Of a DNA stretch of 8,875 nt, positions 1 to 5,529 are shown in pieces (position 1 is the stretch's first letter; each line of letters begins with the position of its first letter). A model generated the notes under the pieces. It was not told the DNA's origin. It searched no databases and saw only the letters and a list, made by a program, of their open reading frames with translations. Origin of the DNA: Chloroflexota bacterium. Lineage in GTDB: Bacteria; Chloroflexota; Anaerolineae; B4-G1. The stretch lies in assembly GCA_030596915.1 (NCBI GenBank), contig JAUVSX010000096.1:1-8875 (forward strand), given 5' to 3'. The position numbers and the translations under genes were made by a program.

Positions 1-969
1 GGGGTTGCCGGCAAAGGTGTGGCCGTGGGCAAACTGCAACTCGTCCTCCGCGGGCCCGTAGAACGCGTCAGCCAGGTCCTCCCGGGCCATCAACGCGCCG
101 ATGGGCACCGCGCCGCTGGCAAGCCCCTTCCCCGAGCAAATCATATCGGGAACCACGCCAAAAGTCTGGGCAGCGAACATGTCGCCTGTCTTCCCGAACC
201 CCGTCAAGACCTCGTCGAGAATGAGCAGCACGTTGTGGCGATCGCAGATGTCGCGAAGGATCCGGAAGTACTCGTCCGTTGGCGTGACAATCCCGCCGGT
301 GTTGCAGATGGGCTCGAGGATCACGGCGGCCACGGTCTCGGGATCCTCGCTCACGATCACGTCCTCGAACAACTGGGCACAGAATCGGTTCGTCTCCTCC
401 CAGGATGCGAACCGATCCCGAAGCTGTATTGGGGACGGCACCTTCAGGAAGCCACCCATCTGTGGCTCGAACTTGGTCTTGCGCTTCCCCGTGCCACTGG
501 CTGCCATCGCGCCGAAGGTGGCCCCGTGGTAGGCCAGATACACGCTGACGATCTTGTACTTGCTGGGATGTCCAGTCTGCGCGAAGTACTGCCGCGCGAA
601 CTTCATCGCGGCCTCGGTTGACTCCGACCCCCCGCTGAACGGTTTGACGAAGCTGAGGTTCCCCGGCGTGACCGATCCCAGCTTCTCAACGAAGTCGAGT
701 GTCACGTCCGCGACACCGTGCAGAGGCGGCGCGAACGTCATGATCTCCATCTGTCGCCGCATCGCCTCCATCACCCGGGGATGACGGTGACCCAGCACTG
801 CGACGAATATGCCGCCGATGCCGTCGAAGTAGCGCTTGCCATCGACATCCCACACGTAGAGCCCCTCGGCCCGATGCAGGATCAGGGGCGATTTGATGAC
901 CTCGGACGTCTGCTGGAAGTCGATGAAGGTGTGTCTCAGCAGTCGCTCCTGTCGCGGTGTCGGTTTCAT
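1..969 (-). CDS. Class III PLP-dependent aminotransferase, C-terminus cut off by window edge
   Basis: An omega-type (class III, fold type I) aminotransferase, which moves an amino group from an amine or omega-amino acid to an oxo acid using pyridoxal phosphate in the cytosol. The 323 visible codons run from ATG (967-969) to the left edge without a stop. Visible signatures are the N-terminal 'GHRHPRVMEAM' region (about 60-70), the phosphate-binding 'SGGSESTEAA' (112-121), the 'AYHGAT' aromatic that stacks on PLP (146-151), 'ILDEV' with cofactor-binding Asp252, and 'SGKGLASGAVPIGA' with Schiff-base Lys281. 'GHTFAGNP' stands at the edge. The family is usually 430-460 residues, so roughly 110-130 are missing. 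A GGGAGGG ribosome binding site precedes the ATG but lies in a hairpin. It is the last visible gene of a minus-strand run with an M20 hydrolase and a UroD-like protein. Substrate (putrescine, beta-alanine, taurine, ornithine type) cannot be decided. Confidence 0.93.
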   Translation of the reverse strand, partial: MKPTPRQERLLRHTFIDFQQTSEVIKSPLILHRAEGLYVWDVDGKRYFDGIGGIFVAVLGHRHPRVMEAMRRQMEIMTFAPPLHGVADVTLDFVEKLGSVTPGNLSFVKPFSGGSESTEAAMKFARQYFAQTGHPSKYKIVSVYLAYHGATFGAMAASGTGKRKTKFEPQMGGFLKVPSPIQLRDRFASWEETNRFCAQLFEDVIVSEDPETVAAVILEPICNTGGIVTPTDEYFRILRDICDRHNVLLILDEVLTGFGKTGDMFAAQTFGVVPDMICSGKGLASGAVPIGALMAREDLADAFYGPAEDELQFAHGHTFAGNP

Positions 970-986
970 AGTCCCTCCCAGGGACT
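970..986 (-). promoter_or_regulatory. Hairpin over the aminotransferase ribosome binding site
   Basis: A perfect 7-bp inverted repeat with a 3-nt loop, AGTCCCT-CCC-AGGGACT on the plus strand, directly abuts the ATG at 967-969. In the minus-strand transcript the GGGAGG Shine-Dalgarno spans the loop and the 3' arm, so folding would hide it. The structure is seen directly; a role in damping or gating translation is inference. Confidence 0.5.
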
Positions 987-991
987 CAGAG

Positions 992-1005
992 TGTCTGGCC
1001 AGACA
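992..1005. promoter_or_regulatory. Perfect 14-bp palindrome, possible operator
   Basis: TGTCTGGCCAGACA is perfectly self-complementary with no loop. It lies in the 57-nt gap between the UroD-like stop and the aminotransferase start. The lack of a loop favours a dimeric repressor site over an RNA terminator. No strong -35/-10 pair was recognised in this short gap, so it may modulate read-through or an unrecognised promoter. Confidence 0.4.
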
Positions 1006-1026
1006 GCCTCGGCCCGGCCAGCGTGA

Positions 1027-2046
1027 TCATTGCCCACGCCACTCGGCGAAGGCGCGAACCATCGCCTGCACGTTCTCCACGGGGACGTCCGGACCGACTT
1101 CGCCCCACCCTATCAGGCCGCCATCGAAGACGGCCAGAGCGTCAAGAACGCCGATAACGTGCTGCGCCACCTCGCTCGGCTCGCCGTACGGCAGCACGTG
1201 CTGGCGGTCCGGGTCACACATGAAGCTCATTCGTCCGCCAAGCTGTGTGGCCAGGTAATCCGTGCCCATTAGCGACATCTGGGGATGGAGGACATCCACG
1301 CCAATCTCTGCGAGGTCGGGCAAGATCGCGGCAATCATGCCGTCGCTGTGGAAGAAGACGTGGCAGCCACCAGCGTGCACCGCCTCGAACAGGGATGCGT
1401 AGGCCGGTTTGAAGACCTCGCGCCAGAGGGATGGTCGGATCAGCAAGGCGTTCTGCGAGCCCCAGTCGTCTCGGAAGTAGATCCCGTCCACGCCCAGTTC
1501 GGCCCACCGTCTGATGCGGGCGAGCATATAGTCGCAGATGCGGTCGCGCAGCTCAACAACCTCTGGCCGACCCACGACAAGGTCGACCAGGAGTGCTTCG
1601 ATGCCGCGCAGGTACATCATACGTTGAAATAGCGTGTCGCCATCCGCGAGGACATAGTGTGCCCCCTGATCGTGAGCGAGATAGGCGTGTGCCCTCTCGA
1701 ACTCCGGCCATCCGACCGAAGCCGGCCACCGAAATCCGCCCAGAGCCGCCCAGTCGGCAAGCGGGTGGACCGCAACCTGTCCCTTGAGATCACCGCTGGC
1801 GCTGACCCAGATAGCACCCCACCGGTCGGCGGTGGGCACGCCGGCTCTGCCGGAGAACTCCTCGGACTCCGAATAGCCGAACAGTACGATGTCGGGCGGA
1901 TACTCTGCCCACAAGTCTGCCAGAGCTTGACGATACGGGTCGCGCGCGCCGGGGAGAACCGAGTAGTACGCCGGTATGCGGTCAGGCGCCCGCCTCTCGA
2001 TCGCCCGGATAGTCCTCTCACGGGCGGACATCGATAGCGACCCCAT
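1027..2046 (-). CDS. Uroporphyrinogen decarboxylase-like (UroD/MtaA-fold) protein, not HemE
   Basis: A 339-residue protein of the UroD superfamily, which includes heme-pathway UroD and the corrinoid methyltransferases MtaA/CmuA. Family features are the opening 'MSARERTIRAIERRAPDRIP' (6-25), 'GIYFRDDWGS' (188-197), 'RPSLWREVFKPAY' (204-216), 'HVFFHSDGMI' (229-238), and 'CDPDRQHVLPYGEPSEV' (277-293). The 'RQAGRY'-type N-terminal motif of true UroD is absent, so this should not be called hemE. The zinc-binding H-x-C of MtaA-type proteins reads H233-S-D235, so thiol-zinc methyl transfer is also doubtful. The ATG at 2044-2046 shares its A with the M20 stop (TGATG), which implies translational coupling. 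The open frame continues upstream into the M20 gene, but that part is not credible. A second start at 2031 (MSARER...) fits the family equally well. Exact reaction unknown. Confidence 0.87.
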   Translation of the reverse strand: MGSLSMSARERTIRAIERRAPDRIPAYYSVLPGARDPYRQALADLWAEYPPDIVLFGYSESEEFSGRAGVPTADRWGAIWVSASGDLKGQVAVHPLADWAALGGFRWPASVGWPEFERAHAYLAHDQGAHYVLADGDTLFQRMMYLRGIEALLVDLVVGRPEVVELRDRICDYMLARIRRWAELGVDGIYFRDDWGSQNALLIRPSLWREVFKPAYASLFEAVHAGGCHVFFHSDGMIAAILPDLAEIGVDVLHPQMSLMGTDYLATQLGGRMSFMCDPDRQHVLPYGEPSEVAQHVIGVLDALAVFDGGLIGWGEVGPDVPVENVQAMVRAFAEWRGQ

Positions 2047-3227
2047 CACGCGGCCACCCCCAGGTACTCGATAGCGGTCAGAAGCAAGACCTTGGCCGTA
2101 TCGACGATATCCAGAAGGTCCACCCACTCGTGGTCGGCGTGGGCGCGGGCGAGCCCGGTGCCGTATTGCAGCGCGGGAACGCCTGCCTCGCGGATGAAGA
2201 CTGAGCTGTCGGCAACGTACTTCATCCCAGCCAGGGGCAGAGGGCGCCCGTGCACTTGCGCGTAGGCTCGGCGCAGGGCGACGGCGACAGGCGTCTCCGG
2301 GTCCAGTTCGAACCCGTCGCGCTGCCGCCAGAACCGAGCGTCGATCGTCGCGCCCGTCTCGCCAGCAACGCGCTCCACCAGACCGCGAAACTCGGCCTCC
2401 ACCTTGGAGAACGCGCGATCGGGCGCGTAGCGCCGGGTCCCGACAATGTGACACTCGGTGGGCACGCGGTTGTAGAAATCGCCCGCCTCAAACACACCGA
2501 TGAAGGTGCTCTCCGACCCCAGATCGTAGGGCAGCACGGTCTCGGCGAAGCGGATGTTCTCCGCCTCCAAGGCGCACACCAGCCGATTCCCTACCAGGAT
2601 AGGGTGAGGTAGATCCGCTGGCGCTGCCAGTTCGTGAACGGCATCGCCCTCACGGCGAACCGTGAGCTCGAAGATGCCGAGCCCCTTGCCGGCGACGGGC
2701 AACTCGTCGTGCGAGCCCTCTGCACAGATGACGGCATCGCCCACGTGCCCGGCGTCGATCAGTTGCCGAACCGTTTCTCCTAGTGCCCACGGCGCCTCGT
2801 GCATCCCGTGCGCGGTGATGAGCACGTCGCCCGCCAAGCCGGTATCTGCCTGGGCCAACACACGCGCAACCTCGGCAATCGCAGCCAGGCCGGACTTCAT
2901 ATCGGCGGCCCCTCGCCCGTGGATGCACGCCCCGTCGAATCGGGGCGGGGCATGCGCCGCGTGGATGGTGTCCAGATGGCCATCGAACTGCAGCGTGGGG
3001 CCGCGCTGCGCGCCCTGCAAGCGCGCGACGACACTCGGGCTCCTCGGGTGGCCGTCGTGCGCTTCGACCACGACGTCCAGACCGAAGGAGCGCAAGGCCT
3101 GCGCATACGAGTCGGCGACCCTGGCGCAGTCGCCCGTCGGGCTGGGGATACGGACCAGTGCGAGCGTCAGATCGCGCAACCGGCCAGCATCCACTGCCTG
3201 AACGAGGTCATCTACTAGTCCCATCAC
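2046..3227 (-). CDS. M20 family metallohydrolase (ArgE/DapE/carboxypeptidase G2-like)
   Basis: A di-zinc amidohydrolase or peptidase that typically cleaves an amide on an N-acyl amino acid or similar substrate. In 393 residues it shows 'FDGHLDTI' (H84, D86), 'GRGAADMKSG' with bridging Asp109, and E170 in 'ICAEGSHDELPVAGKG'. An inserted dimerisation or lid domain spans about 180-298 and includes 'FYNRVPTECHIVGTRRY'. The C-terminal ligand region is 'ARAHADHEW' (H363). The usual D-E-E catalytic/ligand motif is replaced by 'HGMHEAPWALGE' (H143-E144), a notable change. The GTG at 3227 has GAGG at 3235-3238 with 7-nt spacing; an ATG three bases on (3224) is nearly as good. It is the first gene of the minus-strand run, with a stop overlapping the UroD-like start, and is read from the divergent region. 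Substrate not assignable; an N-acyl or N-carbamoyl amino compound is possible. Confidence 0.92.
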   Translation of the reverse strand: MMGLVDDLVQAVDAGRLRDLTLALVRIPSPTGDCARVADSYAQALRSFGLDVVVEAHDGHPRSPSVVARLQGAQRGPTLQFDGHLDTIHAAHAPPRFDGACIHGRGAADMKSGLAAIAEVARVLAQADTGLAGDVLITAHGMHEAPWALGETVRQLIDAGHVGDAVICAEGSHDELPVAGKGLGIFELTVRREGDAVHELAAPADLPHPILVGNRLVCALEAENIRFAETVLPYDLGSESTFIGVFEAGDFYNRVPTECHIVGTRRYAPDRAFSKVEAEFRGLVERVAGETGATIDARFWRQRDGFELDPETPVAVALRRAYAQVHGRPLPLAGMKYVADSSVFIREAGVPALQYGTGLARAHADHEWVDLLDIVDTAKVLLLTAIEYLGVAA

Positions 3228-3308
3228 GAGTCATCCTCAGACAAGAGCTAGGCGCCGGGAACCAGCGCGGTCGCACGGGGGCCACGTTGGCCTGGTGATA
3301 CAGCGCCG

Positions 3309-3337
3309 ACCATACCACAGGTCAAAGAGCGCGACAA
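3309..3337 (-). promoter_or_regulatory. Possible sigma-70-type promoter for the M20/UroD-like/aminotransferase run
   Basis: Read on the minus strand, TTGTCG (3332-3337), a 17-nt spacer and TATGGT (3309-3314) give a weak sigma-70-type promoter. It would start near 3302 and leave a leader of about 75 nt. An alternative is TTGACC (3320-3325) with a poorer -10, TGTATC. Support comes from the mirror-image arrangement with the divergent promoter, which has the same -35 hexamer. Confidence 0.35.
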
Positions 3338-3375
3338 GCTTGCGGCGACGAAGCCGGGGGCTACGCTGCTTGTCG
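3332..3375. promoter_or_regulatory. Inverted repeat CGACAAGC...GCTTGTCG between divergent promoters
   Basis: Perfect 8-bp arms at 3332-3339 and 3368-3375, separated by 28 nt. Each arm contains the -35 hexamer TTGTCG of one of the two proposed divergent promoters, so the region is symmetrical about its centre. The left arm also overlaps the palindrome CAAGCTTG (3335-3342). A shared regulator bound here could control both directions; that is inference. Confidence 0.4.
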
Positions 3376-3397
3376 AGGATCGCAAGCCCGATATACT
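3370..3397 (+). promoter_or_regulatory. Promoter for the GNAT gene
   Basis: TTGTCG (3370-3375), a 16-nt spacer and TATACT (3392-3397) precede the GNAT gene. The expected start is near 3404, giving a leader of about 50 nt. The -10 matches 5 of 6 consensus bases and the -35 matches 3 of 6. Confidence 0.45.
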
Positions 3398-3407
3398 CCG
3401 ACAGGTT

Positions 3408-3429
3408 CCCGGCGCGCCACTTCGCCGGG
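3408..3429 (+). promoter_or_regulatory. Leader hairpin upstream of the GNAT gene
   Basis: CCCGGCG (3408-3414) and CGCCGGG (3423-3429) form a perfect 7-bp stem with an 8-nt loop just after the predicted transcription start. It ends 12 nt before the GAGGAG ribosome binding site, so it does not hide it. It could stabilise the 5' end; no riboswitch class is recognised. Confidence 0.3.
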
Positions 3430-3454
3430 CGCCTAGTGCCAGAGGAGACGGAGA

Positions 3455-4468
3455 GTGACGAGAACTGGCCTGCCCCCAGGCTTCACATCCCGACCGGCAA
3501 CCCTGGACGATGCTGCTGAGATCGCTGGAGTCGTCAACGCAGAGGCGCTTATCACGGTCGGGAGGCTGACGAGCAGCGCCGCCGAAATCGGCGCCGAATT
3601 GCAGATGCCTTCGGTCGACTTGGGCCACGACACGTGGGTGGTCATAGATGCGGGTGGCACGCTGGCGGGGTTCTGTATCGTGTTTGATCCTTCGCCCCAC
3701 GTAGCGCTCCACACCTGGTGCGGCGTGCACCCAGACCATTATGGACGGGGCATCGGTGCCACCCTCGCCGAGTGGACCGAGACCCGCGCTCGTGCATCGA
3801 TTGAGCAGGCCCCGCCGGGCGCCCGCGTGGCCATTGGGCAAGAGATCGAATGCGCGCATTCCGGGGCGCTCGAGCTGCTGCGGAACCACGGGTACCGCCC
3901 AGACCGGTACTTCTCGCGCCTTCAGGTGGAGCTTGACGCGGCGCCGCCCGAGCCTCCTGTCCTGGAAGGGATCGCGATCCGACCCTACGGCGGCGAAGCC
4001 GAGTTGCCCAGGCTTGTCCACGCCTTCGAAGACGCCTTTCGCGATCGTTGGGGCTTCGTCGAGCAGCCGTTCGAAGACACTCTGCGGGAGTTCCAGGCGT
4101 GGATCAACACGAGTCCCCGATACGATCCCTCGCTTTGGCTGGTCGCCATCGAAGGTGATGAGATCGTGGGGCTCTCGATAGCGGAGGGCGAGACGTCAGA
4201 GGACCCCGAAATGGGCTACATCTCGGAGATTGGGGTGCGCCGGCCGTGGCGCAAGCGTGGCATCGGAACGGCCCTGCTGCTCATCTTGCTGAGCGAGTTT
4301 CGCCGTCGCGGGCTCAAGCGGGCGGCGCTTGACGTCGATGCTGAGAGCCTGACGGGGGCAACCAGACTGTACGAGAAGCTCGGCTTCCACCTGGAGCGCC
4401 AGGCCGTCGCGATGGAGAAGGAGCTGCGCCCGGGGCGCGACCTGCGTACGCAGACGGCAGAGGCTTAG
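3455..4468 (+). CDS. Tandem GNAT acetyltransferase (mycothiol-synthase-like architecture)
   Basis: A cytosolic acyltransferase of 337 residues with two GNAT domains in tandem, about 10-160 and 172-325. Each carries an acetyl-CoA pyrophosphate loop: 'GVHPDHYGRGIGATL' (90-104; Y96-G-R-G-I-G101) and 'GVRRPWRKRGIGTAL' (260-274; R266-K-R-G-I-G271). The C-terminal domain ends with the usual 'ATRLYEKLGF' (302-311). Both loops look intact, whereas many double-GNAT proteins keep only one good CoA site. The architecture is that of MshD (mycothiol synthase) and of many uncharacterised two-domain GNATs, so mycothiol synthesis is only one possibility. The GTG at 3455 is supported by GAGGAG at 3442-3447 with 7-nt spacing. 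It is divergent from the M20 gene and has its own promoter-like boxes. Substrate unknown. Confidence 0.9.
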   Translation: MTRTGLPPGFTSRPATLDDAAEIAGVVNAEALITVGRLTSSAAEIGAELQMPSVDLGHDTWVVIDAGGTLAGFCIVFDPSPHVALHTWCGVHPDHYGRGIGATLAEWTETRARASIEQAPPGARVAIGQEIECAHSGALELLRNHGYRPDRYFSRLQVELDAAPPEPPVLEGIAIRPYGGEAELPRLVHAFEDAFRDRWGFVEQPFEDTLREFQAWINTSPRYDPSLWLVAIEGDEIVGLSIAEGETSEDPEMGYISEIGVRRPWRKRGIGTALLLILLSEFRRRGLKRAALDVDAESLTGATRLYEKLGFHLERQAVAMEKELRPGRDLRTQTAEA

Positions 4469-4481
4469 CGCCCGCCGCGAG

Positions 4482-4510
4482 TTGACACGCTGGCGCATGC
4501 CGCATAAGAT
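4482..4510 (+). promoter_or_regulatory. Strong sigma-70-type promoter for the deacetylase unit
   Basis: A perfect TTGACA (4482-4487), a 17-nt spacer and TAAGAT (4505-4510, 4 of 6) lie 14 nt after the GNAT stop. The predicted start is near 4517. This separates the deacetylase and isomerase unit from the GNAT gene. Confidence 0.6.
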
Positions 4511-4518
4511 GTTGGGGT

Positions 4519-4536
4519 GATCGGCCAAGGCCGATC
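4519..4536. promoter_or_regulatory. 18-bp palindrome at the predicted transcription start, candidate operator
   Basis: GATCGGCCAAGGCCGATC has perfect 8-bp arms around a central AA. It begins 9 nt after the -10 box, the classic position for a repressor that blocks initiation or early elongation. As RNA it would form a tight stem at the 5' end. No regulator gene is visible in the window. Confidence 0.5.
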
Positions 4537-4577
4537 CGGTCCTGGGATGGTGGCCAGGGGTCCGATTGCTAGTCAAT

Positions 4578-5420
4578 ATGGCTCACGAATCTCGCCAAAC
4601 CGTCTGCCTGACCTTCGACTTCGACGCCATGAGCGTCTGGCTGAGCGGCAATCCCAACGCTACCCCAGCGATGCTCTCGCGGGGAGAGTACGGGGCTAAT
4701 GTCGGGGTACCGCGAATCCTGGGCCTGCTCGCCTCCTTCGACATCCGTGCCACCTTCTTCGTGCCCGGTCACACAGCGGAATCGTTCCCCGAGTCCGTGG
4801 AGGCCATTCTCCGCGCCGGGCACGAGGTGGCCGAGCACGGGTACAGCCACCGGGACCCCAGCACGCAGAGCGCCGATGAGGAGAGAGAGGACTTTGAGCG
4901 GGGGCTGGCGGCCCTGACGGGCACCCTTGGCCACCCGCCGCTCGGGTTCCGTTCCCCGTCCTGGGACTACAGCGCAACGACGCTCCGGCTCTTGGTCGAG
5001 CACGGTCTCCTGTACGACTCCAGCCTGTTCGCTGGCGACTTCCACCCCTATCACCCACGGATGGGAGACCGCGTGGATGCAGACACGCCGCTCCACACCG
5101 GTGAGGAGACGAACCTGTGGGAGTTTCCAGTCTCGTTCTGCCTCGACGACTGGGCACACTTCGCCTTCAACTTCGATCCGCTGAGAGTTGGGCTCTCGGC
5201 CCCTTCCAAGGTCTTTGAGATCTGGGCGGGGGAATACGACTACATGACCGGTCACGAGCCGGGGGGCGTGCTCACGCTTACGATGCACCCTCAGATCATC
5301 GGCCGCGGTCACCGGATGGCGCTTCTGGAGCGATTCATCGAGCGCGTGCTCTTGGACGGATCGGCGCGCTTTGCCCGGATGGGCGACGTGGCCGGTGACC
5401 TCTCGGAGAAAGACGCTTAG
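4578..5420 (+). CDS. Polysaccharide deacetylase-family protein (NodB domain, HpPgdA/PuuE-like)
   Basis: A carbohydrate esterase 4-type metal-dependent deacetylase or amidohydrolase of 280 residues, with no signal peptide and therefore likely cytosolic. Motif 1 is 'LTFDFDAMSVWL' (D14, D16), motif 2 'EHGYSH' (H87, H91), motif 3 'FRSPSWDYS' (R125, P127), and the late His is in 'LTLTMHPQIIGRGHR' (H237). The D-F-D form of motif 1 and the missing secretion signal point to the Helicobacter PgdA/PuuE (allantoinase-like) branch rather than to secreted chitin or xylan deacetylases. That branch includes enzymes acting on small cyclic amides. Start choice: the ATG at 4578 begins with family-like sequence but has no close ribosome binding site. 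A TTG at 4566 (four residues longer) has AGGGG 5 nt upstream. The gene is preceded by its own promoter and palindrome and followed after 109 nt by the isomerase-like gene. Confidence 0.9.
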   Translation: MAHESRQTVCLTFDFDAMSVWLSGNPNATPAMLSRGEYGANVGVPRILGLLASFDIRATFFVPGHTAESFPESVEAILRAGHEVAEHGYSHRDPSTQSADEEREDFERGLAALTGTLGHPPLGFRSPSWDYSATTLRLLVEHGLLYDSSLFAGDFHPYHPRMGDRVDADTPLHTGEETNLWEFPVSFCLDDWAHFAFNFDPLRVGLSAPSKVFEIWAGEYDYMTGHEPGGVLTLTMHPQIIGRGHRMALLERFIERVLLDGSARFARMGDVAGDLSEKDA

Positions 5421-5446
5421 GCTGCATTCGAGGAGGCGCCGAGGCT

Positions 5447-5497
5447 CTGCGACCCGCCCCGGTGGTATGTCACCACCTTGGGGCCACGGGTCCGCAG
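5447..5497 (+). other. Long imperfect hairpin in the deacetylase-isomerase gap
   Basis: A 51-nt structure. Outer arms CTGCGACCCG (5447-5456) and 5487-5497 pair over 10 bp with one bulged C. Inner arms CCCCGGTGGT (5457-5466) pair with ACCACC (5472-5477) and GGGG (5480-5483) around the loop ATGTC. Twenty base pairs form and every bulge (C, CCA, TT) is on the 3' side. No T-run follows, so a standard intrinsic terminator is unlikely. It ends 20 nt before the AGGAGG of the next gene. An mRNA-stability, processing or attenuation element is possible. Confidence 0.5.
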
Positions 5498-5529
5498 CCC
5501 GAGGCGGTAGAGCGTAGAGGAGGATACGG

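Noticed and set aside
19..621. 200-residue plus-strand open frame at the left end
   Set aside because: It is antisense to the aminotransferase, whose motifs and catalytic lysine are unmistakable.
1027..2046. Calling the UroD-like gene hemE
   Set aside because: The diagnostic N-terminal arginine motif of heme-pathway UroD is missing and no heme genes are nearby.
2047..2454. Upstream extension of the UroD-like open frame (136 extra residues)
   Set aside because: It lies wholly inside the M20 gene in another frame, is arginine- and alanine-rich without family similarity, and the family start motif follows the ATG at 2046 or 2031.
3248..4021. 257-residue minus-strand open frame
   Set aside because: It is antisense to the GNAT gene and crosses the divergent promoter region; composition is typical of a high-GC shadow frame.
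4569..5312. 247-residue minus-strand open frame
   Set aside because: It is antisense to the deacetylase, which carries all NodB motifs; the antisense peptide has no recognisable domain.
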